DNA of 64,000 nucleotides from Rhizobium albus (GTDB lineage Bacteria > Pseudomonadota > Alphaproteobacteria > Rhizobiales > Rhizobiaceae), in the NCBI GenBank assembly GCA_030160035.1, contig BSNO01000003.1:434001-498000 (forward strand), written 5' to 3'. Of the stretch, positions 1 through 7,941 are shown piece by piece. The notes under the pieces are model-generated. The model was given only the letters and a program-made list of their open reading frames with translations. It was not told where the DNA came from and did not search any database. Numbering within the stretch: position 1 is the first letter of the stretch; the number at the start of each line of letters is the position of its first letter. A program made the translations under genes and the position numbers.

Positions 1-190
1 CTTGTTGATCGCATTTCGCCGAACCGCCCGGCTCGGCCTCTGGGCCGCGTTCTTCCTGTCGCTCTCCTACGCGGTCATCGGCACGCTCATTTTGCCGGCG
101 CTCTGGATCGAGCCGCTTGGCCCGATGCTGAAGATCTGGCCGATTATCTGCCTCAACCTGTTTCTCCTCGCAACGCTGGAGGAACGTTGA
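1..190 (+). CDS. C-terminal end of a DoxX-like membrane protein (partial)
   Basis: Only the last 62 or so residues are inside the window; the reading frame is open to the left edge and stops with TGA at 188-190. The visible part has two hydrophobic segments, roughly residues 12-35 and 42-58, and ends in LEER. The pattern resembles the DoxX-like membrane tail found on some rhizobial SDR-family oxidoreductases, which often sit directly before a DUF2269 gene, as here. The stop overlaps the ATG of that next gene (TGATG), so the two are probably cotranscribed. The catalytic part cannot be seen, so the parent protein is an inference from the tail and the neighbour. Confidence 0.55.
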   Translation, partial: LLIAFRRTARLGLWAAFFLSLSYAVIGTLILPALWIEPLGPMLKIWPIICLNLFLLATLEER

Positions 191-659
191 TGGACTACTT
201 CATCCTCAAATACACATTATCGGGGCGGCGGTTCTTTTGGGGACCGGGGCCGGCATCGCCTTCTTCATGCTGCTTGCGCACAGAACGGGCGATGCCGCTA
301 CGGTCGCGGCGACAGCGCGCATCGTGGTGATCGCGGATTTTGTGTTCACGGCGACTGCCGTTGTCGTCCAGCCGATCACCGGCGTCGCACTGATCTACGT
401 CACAGGATATTCCTTTGCCGAAGATTGGGTGTGGGTCTCCATCATGCTCTACATCGTCACGGGGCTATTCTGGTTGCCAGTGGTGTGGATGCAGTGGCGC
501 ATGCGCGATCTTGCTGCTGAGGCCCAAGCGTCGGGTGAGCCGCTGCCATTGCTCTACCACCGGCTGTTTTCGTGGTGGTTCGCATCTGGGTTTCCAGCGT
601 TTGCCGCAGTCGCTGCCATCTACTGGCTGATGATCACCCGTCCAATCGACCTCTTTTAG
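190..659 (+). pseudogene. DUF2269 family membrane protein, frameshifted near the N terminus
   Basis: An ATG at 190 overlaps the stop of the upstream gene and opens with MDYFILKY, a typical DUF2269 start. The remainder of the family (IIGAAVLLGTGAG, then four hydrophobic segments, ending at TAG 657-659) is read in another frame beginning about 216. Two bases (214-215) are left over between the halves; compared with the usual KYLH-II sequence about four bases appear to be missing. Either the gene is broken or there is a sequence error. From TTG 237 an open frame of 140 aa remains, but it lacks the first part of membrane segment 1. DUF2269 proteins are predicted integral membrane proteins of unknown role. 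Confidence 0.6.
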
Positions 660-720
660 ACGCCCTCCAGGCGGAACATCGGGCCGCGCGGCGTCTTTCG
701 AAGATCAAAGGAGCGTTCTC

Positions 721-1176
721 ATGGACAGAAATGTCGCCATTCTTGCGGGCACCGGCGCGGCGATTGCCGCCGTCGCAGCCGTCGCAATCGCTGCCAAGCG
801 CGAAGGCACGTCGCCTCTGCGACCGATCAACGCCAGCAGCCACATCGTATGGGGCGAGAAAGCCGGCAAGATTTCGGATCTGGATGCGCGGCACACGGCG
901 CTGGGACTTGCCATCAACGTTGGCGCCGGCTTCTTCTGGGGCAGCGTCATGGCGTCGCTCCGAAGCCGCCGTTCGGATCGCAGTGAAGCCAACATCATGT
1001 CGGACGCGGCAACAGTCGGTCTTTTGGCAAGTGTGGTCGATTACGGGATCGTGCCGCGCCGACTGTCACCAGGGTGGGAAAATGCCGTCTCTCCGGCTTC
1101 CGTGGTATTTGGTATGGCGTCGATGGCGGCGGGGCTCGCCGCAGGTACGTGGATTGCGGAGCGTCAAAACCGCTAA
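721..1176 (+). CDS. hypothetical small integral membrane protein
   Basis: A 151-aa protein preceded by AAAGGAG eight bases before ATG 721. Three to four hydrophobic stretches are visible: an Ala-rich N-terminal segment (about residues 5-25), a Gly/Ala segment around 60-78, one around 96-108, and a C-terminal one around 122-143. Between the first two lies a polar loop containing SSHIVWGEKAGK, and DYGIVP follows segment three. I do not recognise a named family. It follows the DUF2269 gene on the same strand by 61 bp, so it may be part of that transcript. Confidence 0.6.
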   Translation: MDRNVAILAGTGAAIAAVAAVAIAAKREGTSPLRPINASSHIVWGEKAGKISDLDARHTALGLAINVGAGFFWGSVMASLRSRRSDRSEANIMSDAATVGLLASVVDYGIVPRRLSPGWENAVSPASVVFGMASMAAGLAAGTWIAERQNR

Positions 1177-1227
1177 GCGGGCCAGACGAGGTTCGACATC
1201 GAAGCTCGTCTGGCCCCGACAGCGCGA

Positions 1228-1440
1228 TCAGTTCGCGGGTAGCGGCGTTTCCGGTTGATCCACCGGCAGCTCCGGGTCCTGCGGCACGTTTTCCTCCGGC
1301 ACCGCCCAGGGCTGCGTCTCGGTTTCGAGCCGCCCTTCGGTGGGCCGGTCGTTGTCGACCCCGCCTCGCCCGAGATACCAGACAAATCCGCCTATGATGA
1401 TGGCCGCTGCCACGATAGCGAGGAGTGTTCCTCTAGCCAT
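1228..1440 (-). CDS. small single-pass membrane protein, hypothetical
   Basis: A 70-aa protein. The start MARGTLLAIV at 1440 is chosen because GAGG lies eight bases upstream; a longer version from 1461 has no such site. One transmembrane segment (about residues 4-22) ending in WYLGRGG is followed by a charged, Pro/Glu-rich tail with DNDRP, QPWAVP and PQDPELPVDQP. It lies 17 bp downstream of another one-TM gene of similar layout and is probably cotranscribed with it. No function is recognised. Confidence 0.55.
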   Translation of the reverse strand: MARGTLLAIVAAAIIIGGFVWYLGRGGVDNDRPTEGRLETETQPWAVPEENVPQDPELPVDQPETPLPAN

Positions 1441-1457
1441 TTGTTGGACCTCTGCTT

Positions 1458-1658
1458 TCAAGGAGTATTGATGTCGCCGACGGCGCTCGGCGGGGTGTCC
1501 GAAACATCTTCCGGAGCATTTGCTTCGTCGCTGCTCTCGATCCGCACCGGAGCCTCGTTCAAAGCCGCATCCTGACGGGATGTCAGCATGTACGCTGCCA
1601 CCGCGCCGATGAAGACGAGGCCCGCCACAATGAAGATCACGTCATATCGCTGTCTCAT
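1458..1658 (-). CDS. small single-pass membrane protein, hypothetical
   Basis: A 66-aa protein starting MRQRYDVIFIVAG at 1658, with GGGAGG seven bases upstream. Residues 6-24 form one membrane segment ending MLTSRQ; the rest is acidic (ESSDEANAPEDVSD). It sits between the DUF892 ferritin-like gene and the 70-aa membrane protein, all on the minus strand and closely spaced, so one transcript is likely. No family is recognised. Confidence 0.55.
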   Translation of the reverse strand: MRQRYDVIFIVAGLVFIGAVAAYMLTSRQDAALNEAPVRIESSDEANAPEDVSDTPPSAVGDINTP

Positions 1659-1706
1659 GGTGCCTCCCACGGGGTCAGCCAAGGTGCTGGCCCCACTGCC
1701 GGGTGA

Positions 1707-2219
1707 TCAGGCCCGCGCACTGCGGGCAGTTGTATCGGCTTCACGGGAGAGGAACTGGCGCGTGATCGCATCGCTGTGCTGCTGCAACCAATCCGCCATG
1801 GCGATCTCTTCTTGCAGGATGCGCTCGCAGACCGACCGTGTCTGCTGGTCACCTGCTGCTTCTGCAGCTGTCACGAGGATGCGGTAGGAGGCGATTTCCA
1901 TCTGCTCGAACGCGTAGCTGAAGAGCACCGTCTTGACGACTTCGTCGCCGGCCATGGCCTTGCCCATGTCCTGGAACATCGCACTGGTCTTCGCCATCAG
2001 ATCCTTGGTCGTGGACGTGCTGGTGCCGCGTCTCTCCAGACATTCCTCGAGCAGCTTGCGCTGGTTCGTCGTCTCGTCCTGGTGCTGGCGGATCCGGTTT
2101 GCGAGATCCGGATAATCCTTCAGGCGGTCCGATGCAGTGGAGAGCATGGTTTCTGCCTGCTCTTCGGCAGCATGGGCATCGCGGAGCCAGTTGTTGAGAT
2201 AATCGTCAATGGTGGTCAT
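1707..2219 (-). CDS. DUF892 (YciE/YciF-type) ferritin-like protein
   Basis: A 170-aa, almost wholly helical protein starting MTTIDDYLNNWLRDAHAAEEQ at 2219, with AAAGGA upstream. The N-terminal YLNNWLRDAHAAEEQ pattern, the mid-protein FSYAFEQMEIASYRIL helix and the late LQEEIAMADWLQ helix supply regularly spaced Glu/His residues typical of the DUF892 ferritin-like four-helix bundle. Members bind a di-metal centre and are induced by stress in enterobacteria. Proximity to a manganese catalase fits an oxidative or general stress role, which is inference. Confidence 0.8.
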   Translation of the reverse strand: MTTIDDYLNNWLRDAHAAEEQAETMLSTASDRLKDYPDLANRIRQHQDETTNQRKLLEECLERRGTSTSTTKDLMAKTSAMFQDMGKAMAGDEVVKTVLFSYAFEQMEIASYRILVTAAEAAGDQQTRSVCERILQEEIAMADWLQQHSDAITRQFLSREADTTARSARA

Positions 2220-2247
2220 TGGAAATCCTTTCAATGATTTCGAAGTT

Positions 2248-2643
2248 TCAGTTGGGTACCAGCGGCGCTGCGTGAACGCTGACGGAGAGCTCGATGCCAC
2301 TCCGTCCCGCGGCCGTTACGGTCGCCCCGAGCGCGAACCCCGCATCCATAAGCGGTGCGAGTATTCGCGACTGGTCAGTCGGCAGGTAGCCGATCGGTTC
2401 AGCGTCAGGCGCACGGCTGACGCTGATGGAGTTTGTGTCGTATGTCCGAGCAGGTTGCCGCTTTAGCCAAAGCGGCTCACCTGTCCGTGCGGCTACGTCG
2501 CCAGTCCAGCGAGAGACATAGCTTCGCAGTTCGGCAGGTTGGGACTGCGGCCGCGCCGCATGTGCGACGGTGTGCGCCGCTCCCGACAGTCCGACAGACG
2601 CGGCCCCAAGGCCGGTTGCCGCGAGAAAGATGCGCCTTCGCAT
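2248..2643 (-). CDS. Tat-exported HIRAN-domain protein
   Basis: A 131-aa protein; ATG 2643 has AGGAGG eight bases upstream. The N terminus MRRRIFLAATGLG carries a twin-arginine RRIFL motif, a hydrophobic stretch and an Ala-rich cleavage region near AHAA, so it looks like a Tat or Sec signal. The mature part holds a short HIRAN-like pattern: RTYDTNSISV, then IGYLP and a following ILAPLMDAG helix. HIRAN domains occur in SNF2 helicases and as stand-alone bacterial modules. An exported version is unusual because the domain is linked with nucleic acids. Placed just downstream of the manganese catalase on the same strand. Confidence 0.6.
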   Translation of the reverse strand: MRRRIFLAATGLGAASVGLSGAAHTVAHAARPQSQPAELRSYVSRWTGDVAARTGEPLWLKRQPARTYDTNSISVSRAPDAEPIGYLPTDQSRILAPLMDAGFALGATVTAAGRSGIELSVSVHAAPLVPN

Positions 2644-2655
2644 GACCACACCCTC

Positions 2656-3480
2656 CTATTCCTGCTCTGCTTGCGCACCGGAATTGGGTTTTGCGCGTCC
2701 GAGCTGAGGCTCTTCGCCGAGCGGCTCCATGGGACGCGTGCTGAACTCGCCATTACCGTCGATCGAGGTGCCGGAGGACCAGCGACCGGATGCGGGTTCA
2801 CTGTCGTCCTTCTTGAAGCCCAGATAGGCGTAGCTGAATTCCTGGTTTTCCTCCTCCTGCGGGAAGGAGTTCGGAATGGGCATCACGTTTTCGAGGCCGC
2901 CCAATTCTTCGATGGCTGCCATCCACTGGTTCTGGTGCATCGTGTCGCGGGCAATCAGGAAGGAGAGCATCTCCTTCATGCCCGGGTCGTCCGTCATGTT
3001 GTAGAGCCGGACGGCGAGGGCTCGACCGCTCGATTCTGCCGTGACATTTGCCAGCATGTCGGCGCCGATGTTGCCCGATGCGTAGACATGGGAAGCGTTG
3101 AACGGAACGCCGTTGCTGTTTTCCGGCAGGGCTGCCAGTCCCGTCGAAAGGATGTGGCGCATGTTCATGCCGTTCAGCACGGAACCGCCGACAGCATCGC
3201 GCGATACATCCTCCTGGATCGACAGCGGAGCGTTCTCAAGATTGAGCGCCACAGCCGTCGCCAGCATTTCGATATGGCCCAGCTCTTCGGCCGCCGTATT
3301 CAGAAGCAGATCCCGAAATTTGGGGTCTCCGCGGGCGCCCCACGCCTGAAACATGTACTGCATAGCAACGCGAATTTCGCCTTCCACACCGCCAATCGCC
3401 TGCTGAAGTGCACGCGCAAAGAGTGGGTCAGGTCGCTCCACTCTTACAGGAAACTGCAACTTGCCGTCCGTGTAGAACAT
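2656..3480 (-). CDS. manganese-dependent catalase (non-haem)
   Basis: A 274-aa protein; start MFYTDGKLQ at 3480 is preceded by GGAGA, and longer in-frame extensions lack a site. It dismutates hydrogen peroxide with a di-manganese centre. The ligand set of the family is visible: E35 in GVEGEIR, E66 and H69 in AAEELGHIEM, E149 in TAESSGR and H182 in RDTMHQNQW; positions match the Lactobacillus plantarum enzyme almost exactly. The C-terminal tail (after about residue 230) is polar and Pro/Ser-rich. A possible EcfG-type promoter lies 38-62 bp upstream. HIRAN and DUF892 genes follow it. Confidence 0.93.
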   Translation of the reverse strand: MFYTDGKLQFPVRVERPDPLFARALQQAIGGVEGEIRVAMQYMFQAWGARGDPKFRDLLLNTAAEELGHIEMLATAVALNLENAPLSIQEDVSRDAVGGSVLNGMNMRHILSTGLAALPENSNGVPFNASHVYASGNIGADMLANVTAESSGRALAVRLYNMTDDPGMKEMLSFLIARDTMHQNQWMAAIEELGGLENVMPIPNSFPQEEENQEFSYAYLGFKKDDSEPASGRWSSGTSIDGNGEFSTRPMEPLGEEPQLGRAKPNSGAQAEQE

Positions 3481-3517
3481 CGAAATCTCCAATATCTCTG
3501 TAGGATTGCGGCGACCC

Positions 3518-3542
3518 AACAGATCGATCCGCCGCATGTTCC
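3518..3542 (-). promoter_or_regulatory. possible EcfG-type general stress promoter before Mn-catalase
   Basis: Read on the minus strand, GGAAC (3542-3538) is followed after 16 bases by TGTT (3521-3518). The alphaproteobacterial EcfG consensus is GGAAC-N16/17-CGTT, so one -10 base differs. It would start transcription about 30 bp before the catalase ATG. Manganese catalases are commonly part of the general stress regulon in this group. Confidence 0.4.
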
Positions 3543-3718
3543 GAGAAAAAGAGGGATTGTTGCAAAGAAGATAATCGGTGTCTGAGTGATGAAGTGAAAG
3601 AACAACCTCGCGTCGCAGCTGCTCATCGAAGCAGTTGATGAGAGAAAGCATTCGCCTTCGCGCCGTTTATAAACATTATCTATTCAAGGGCCTGCTGCAC
3701 TTGCAGGCTGGGCTGCTG

Positions 3719-6118
3719 CTACTTGTCCGAGGACAGAACGACGATCGGCCCGTCCTGGAAGAGCCGCGTCAGGGTGATGTCGCCCTTGAGACTGACCCTG
3801 CGGCGCGTGAGGAGATTCCTGAAGCCACCTTCCAGCCCCGTTTTCAGAACGGTGTCCTGCCAGATCTCAGGCGGGATCAGCTTGCCATCGAGAAGCGAGC
3901 CGGCGTGGCGTGGCACGGCGACGATCACATCGCTTTCCTCAAGGCGTGTTGCGAAAGCAAAGCAGTGTTGCTCCAGAGTGCCTTTGCTCGCAAGAGCCCG
4001 ATAGGTGGCGGGCAGCGTTTCCGTCCTCAGCGACAGCAGAGACTTGATGATGATGGACTTCGCATTGGGCTGGAGCCAGTTCTGCCAGGTAAGCGGCGTT
4101 GACCGGTTGAGGTGCTGGATCTTTTCGAACGGGATCGGGCGGCGGTTATCTGGATCGACGAGGCTATCATCGAAAAGCTCGGTTCCCTGATAGATGTCGG
4201 GCACGCCGGGCAGCATGAGCTTGATGGCCGTCTGGGCGAGGCTCGTGAGCCATGCAGCCGCATCGAGAGCCGACATGAACGCCCTCATATCTTCCGCGAA
4301 CCGTCCGCTGCGTTCGAAGAGAAGGTCGTCCAGAAAATCTTGCGCCTTTTTTTCGAATGTCAGGTCGGGCTCCAGCCAATTCGTATCGCTTTTCGCTTCC
4401 CGCAAGGCTTTCGTCAGATAGGGACCAAGGCGCTTTTGAAGATCGGCGACATCCGCCAAGGGCGCATCCAGCCGAGGCCAGAGCCCCACAAGCGATTGAA
4501 GGACGAGCCATTGCACATCCAGCGGCGGCAATGCAGCATCCTGCCGGCACCATGCACGCGCCAACTGCTCGAATTCGGTCGCAAACTCGCTCAGCACATA
4601 AAGGCGCGCCCGTGCATCCTCGCCGCGCTTCGTGTCGTGGGTCGCTGTCGCGCGCATGCCCCGAGGCTGATGTTCCACCAGCCGCGCCAGCCGCTCGTGG
4701 GCTCCAGCCGATGATGTATCATAGGCGTCCGCAGCGTGGCCGCCCACCTCGTTGCCGGCGAGAAAGCGCACGTCACGATAGAAGAGCGTATCCTCGACGG
4801 ACTTGGCCATGATCGGTCCGGTCAGCTGCTGGAAGCGCGTGCGAAAGACATCGGAGCCATCTGACAGCAGAAGCGAGGCGACGGCATCGACATGGCTTTG
4901 GTCCGCATGCCGTGCCGCCGCACCGATCATCGTGTCAATGATCGCGCGGTCCTTCGGTGTCAGTTCCTGTGCCGTGACATAGGTGCGATAAACCGGTGCG
5001 GCGCAAAGCAGTTCCTCAACGGCGCGCTGGAGGGGCTCGCGCTGCTTCCCGAGATGCTCTGTCGCGATGTCCACAAGCGTTGTCGTCTCGCCTTCGAAAT
5101 TGTGCGTGATCATGCGCAAGCGGATCTCGCGCAGAGCTTCGCTTTCGTTGAACGGAACGCCCGTCAGCTGGCCAAAGGCGTCGCTCAACGCGTGTGCGCC
5201 TTCCGCATCGGTAAAAAGCCGCGTCATGGCGGGAATGAATTCGTATCCGGTCGTCCCGTCGACGGGCCATTCCGCTGGCAGCTGCTCATCACCGGCCAGG
5301 ATCTTCTCCACGACGAGATAGGCATCCGGGCCGATCGCGGAGCGCAACCGTTTGAGATAGGCGGTCGGATCGGCAAGACCGTCGACGTGGTCGATGCGCA
5401 GACCGTCGATCTGGCCGCCATGCAGCAGGTCCAGAGCAAGGCGATGGCTTTCTCGAAAGGTCTCCTCCTCTTCGACCCGTACACCGATGAGGCCTGTCAC
5501 TTCGAAGAAGCGACGGTAGGACAGCGTGCGTCGTGCCTCCTTCCAATGCATCAGTTCGTAGTGCTGTTCGGCGAGAAGCTCCTTGATGTCGACCGCATGG
5601 GCATGCGCCGCACGTTCCGGCGAAAGCGGGAAAAGCTGGTCGAAATAGGCGATGTGACCCGTTCCCGTCGCGTCGCGTTCCAGGTGAAGTTCACCATCAG
5701 CGAGAACCGCCTCGAGCGGCTGGCCGAGAACGGGAAGCGTGATGGGGCGGGACCAGTCGACATCGAAATGCCGAGCATGGGGGCTGGCCTCGCCTTGCCG
5801 CAGCACATCGTTCCACCAGGGGTTTTCCGGCGATGCAGCCATGTGGTTCGGCACGATATCGAGGATGAGGCCAATCCGGTGCTCCCGCAGAGTTTGGACC
5901 AACCGGTCGAACCCGTCGCGCCCGCCGAGCACAGGGTCGATTTCGTTATAGTCCGTGACGTCGTAGCCGTGGGTGGAATCGGACGCAGCAGTGAAGATCG
6001 GCGACGCATAGAGATGGCTGATGCCGAGTTCTGCGAGATAGGGAACGAGGCTGCAGGCTTCTTCGAAATCCATTCCGTTGCGGAACTGCAAACGGTAGGT
6101 GGAAGTAGGAAAGTTCAT
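3719..6118 (-). CDS. treY: malto-oligosyltrehalose synthase
   Basis: A 799-aa GH13 enzyme that converts the reducing-end maltose unit of an alpha-1,4-glucan into a trehalosyl end. The N terminus STYRLQFRNGMDFEEA is typical of TreY. GH13 signatures are present: the nucleophile region DGLRIDHVDGLADP, the acid/base region YLVVEKIL and the third acidic residue in THDTKRGEDAR. Its ATG (6118) overlaps the malQ stop by ATGA. It is the last gene of the glgE-treS-glgB-glgX-treZ-malQ-treY operon; product ends feed TreZ, which releases trehalose. Confidence 0.95.
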   Translation of the reverse strand: MNFPTSTYRLQFRNGMDFEEACSLVPYLAELGISHLYASPIFTAASDSTHGYDVTDYNEIDPVLGGRDGFDRLVQTLREHRIGLILDIVPNHMAASPENPWWNDVLRQGEASPHARHFDVDWSRPITLPVLGQPLEAVLADGELHLERDATGTGHIAYFDQLFPLSPERAAHAHAVDIKELLAEQHYELMHWKEARRTLSYRRFFEVTGLIGVRVEEEETFRESHRLALDLLHGGQIDGLRIDHVDGLADPTAYLKRLRSAIGPDAYLVVEKILAGDEQLPAEWPVDGTTGYEFIPAMTRLFTDAEGAHALSDAFGQLTGVPFNESEALREIRLRMITHNFEGETTTLVDIATEHLGKQREPLQRAVEELLCAAPVYRTYVTAQELTPKDRAIIDTMIGAAARHADQSHVDAVASLLLSDGSDVFRTRFQQLTGPIMAKSVEDTLFYRDVRFLAGNEVGGHAADAYDTSSAGAHERLARLVEHQPRGMRATATHDTKRGEDARARLYVLSEFATEFEQLARAWCRQDAALPPLDVQWLVLQSLVGLWPRLDAPLADVADLQKRLGPYLTKALREAKSDTNWLEPDLTFEKKAQDFLDDLLFERSGRFAEDMRAFMSALDAAAWLTSLAQTAIKLMLPGVPDIYQGTELFDDSLVDPDNRRPIPFEKIQHLNRSTPLTWQNWLQPNAKSIIIKSLLSLRTETLPATYRALASKGTLEQHCFAFATRLEESDVIVAVPRHAGSLLDGKLIPPEIWQDTVLKTGLEGGFRNLLTRRRVSLKGDITLTRLFQDGPIVVLSSDK

Positions 6119-7941
6119 GCGCGTCGTCCCGCATTCATGGCCGCGGCGACTGCTTCGAACACAGGATCATCCGCGAAGTCTTCAAGGGTCAGCGAACAAC
6201 GCATCCGCCAGTTTGGATAAGCGTCTGTGGTGCCCGGCACATTGGTGGGGCTCGTTTCGCCCGAAAGATCGGCAAAGCGGACGACCGCGAGCGCAGAGGG
6301 CGCCTTGGCGATGGCGCCATGCGCGGCAGAGACGATCTTGAGGTAGGCCTCACTCCCGGCACCTGATGACACATCGCTCGGCGACAGATGCAGAAGATCT
6401 GCGAGCGCTGTGCGCTCCGTCGCACGCTCGACGCGGTGCTCCTCGGCCTGCGCCGCGCTCACCAGGCCAAAGCGGGCCCGCATCTCGATATCGAGGCCCC
6501 GCAGCCAGCCTTTCAGCGTCGGCAGATCGTGCGTGGCGAGGCAGGCCAAAGCCATCGGCGCATAGTCCGCAATCGGCGTGAACGCATCATCGGTCTTTTC
6601 GAAGAACAGCACCTTGTAGGCGAGGATGCGGGCATCTTGCATCAGATCGCGGAAGCCGGGCGGCACGATCCCCAAATCCTCGCCGATCACGATCGTCCGA
6701 TGGGTCTCCGATAATTCTGCCAGCAGCGACAGGATGGCCTGGATCGGCTGTCGCACATAGGCACCATCCTTGGGCGTCTTGCCGTCCGGAACGAGGAAGA
6801 TCTGCCAGATGCCCATGGCATGATCGAGCCGGATCGCGCCCGCATGGCGCATCGCTGCCTGGTAAGTCGCGCGCAAAAGGTCAGCATTCGTTGCCCGCAG
6901 GCGAAGCGGCGATAAGGCCGTCAGCCCCCAGTCCTGCCCACCGGCGGTGAACATGTCGGGCGGCGCGCCGACCCGTGCGCCGTCGATGTAATCCCGGCGA
7001 TAGCTCCATGCGGCCGAGCCGTCCGGCGCTTCCCCGACCGCCATGTCAAGATAAAGCCCGATGCGCATGCCGGCGTGACGGGCCGCATCCGCTGCATCCT
7101 TGAGCTGCCGGTCGGCGATGAACTGCAGCCAGGCGTGAAAGCGGACGTCGCTCTCATGTGCCGCCTCGAAATCCCGGACGGCATCTCCATCCGGGTCCTG
7201 CCGGTCGACAGGCCAATCGAGCCATCCGGCCGAACGCCCCTCGGCGACCATGTGCGCCGACAGCGCCTCGAACAGGCTGTGCCGATGAAGCGCCTCGCCT
7301 CCAGCTCGCAGAAACGACTGAAGCGCGGGGTCGCTGTCGGGGCGGCCGCTCTCCCAGATCTGGCGCAGCACCCGCAGTTTGAGCGCGGCGACACTCCCGT
7401 AGTTCACGTGACCGGCCGCGCGCAGCGTTGAAATGATCGCCAGATCCGACGTGTCTGGTTCGAAACCTTCGACGGCATCGACCGCGATGTAGAGCGGATT
7501 GAGGAAGAGCCGCGAGGAAGGCGAAAACGGGCTGCACCGGTCGGGCTCACTGAGAAAGAGCGCGTGAAGCGGGTTGAGCCCGACAAAGTCCGCGCCGGCC
7601 TTGGCTGCGATTTCGACGAACCGTGCGAGATCCCGGAAGTCTCCGATCCCCCAATTGGCGTCCGACCTCAATTCGTAAAGCTGGAGCGCAACGCCCCAGG
7701 CACGCTCGGTGCCGAACCACGCCGGTACGAAGCAGCGACGCGCTGCCTGTGTGGGCAGTTTGAGCGGTGCCGGTGGGATGGCGTAGCCAGCATCATCTGC
7801 GTCAGCTTCAAGCCCTATTGCAGCAAGGATCGATCCGATCGTTTCCGGCGCGAGATCGTCCGGCCAATTGCCGTCCTCGTCGGGCGGCGCGACCAGCCCA
7901 TGGTGGCGCGCCAGGCGCTGGAGTTCCGCATCCGCGATCAT
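6115..7941 (-). CDS. malQ: 4-alpha-glucanotransferase (amylomaltase)
   Basis: A 608-aa GH77 enzyme that moves maltodextrin segments between chains. Start MIADAELQRL at 7941 is chosen because its ATG overlaps the treZ stop as ATGA; a longer frame to 8148 would run through treZ. Visible signatures are the nucleophile region AIRLDHAMGIW, the acid/base region VIGEDLGIVP and the third acid in THDLPTLKGW. In this operon it probably re-sizes the linear dextrins left by GlgX so that TreY can use them, which is inference from order. Confidence 0.93.
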   Translation of the reverse strand: MIADAELQRLARHHGLVAPPDEDGNWPDDLAPETIGSILAAIGLEADADDAGYAIPPAPLKLPTQAARRCFVPAWFGTERAWGVALQLYELRSDANWGIGDFRDLARFVEIAAKAGADFVGLNPLHALFLSEPDRCSPFSPSSRLFLNPLYIAVDAVEGFEPDTSDLAIISTLRAAGHVNYGSVAALKLRVLRQIWESGRPDSDPALQSFLRAGGEALHRHSLFEALSAHMVAEGRSAGWLDWPVDRQDPDGDAVRDFEAAHESDVRFHAWLQFIADRQLKDAADAARHAGMRIGLYLDMAVGEAPDGSAAWSYRRDYIDGARVGAPPDMFTAGGQDWGLTALSPLRLRATNADLLRATYQAAMRHAGAIRLDHAMGIWQIFLVPDGKTPKDGAYVRQPIQAILSLLAELSETHRTIVIGEDLGIVPPGFRDLMQDARILAYKVLFFEKTDDAFTPIADYAPMALACLATHDLPTLKGWLRGLDIEMRARFGLVSAAQAEEHRVERATERTALADLLHLSPSDVSSGAGSEAYLKIVSAAHGAIAKAPSALAVVRFADLSGETSPTNVPGTTDAYPNWRMRCSLTLEDFADDPVFEAVAAAMNAGRRA

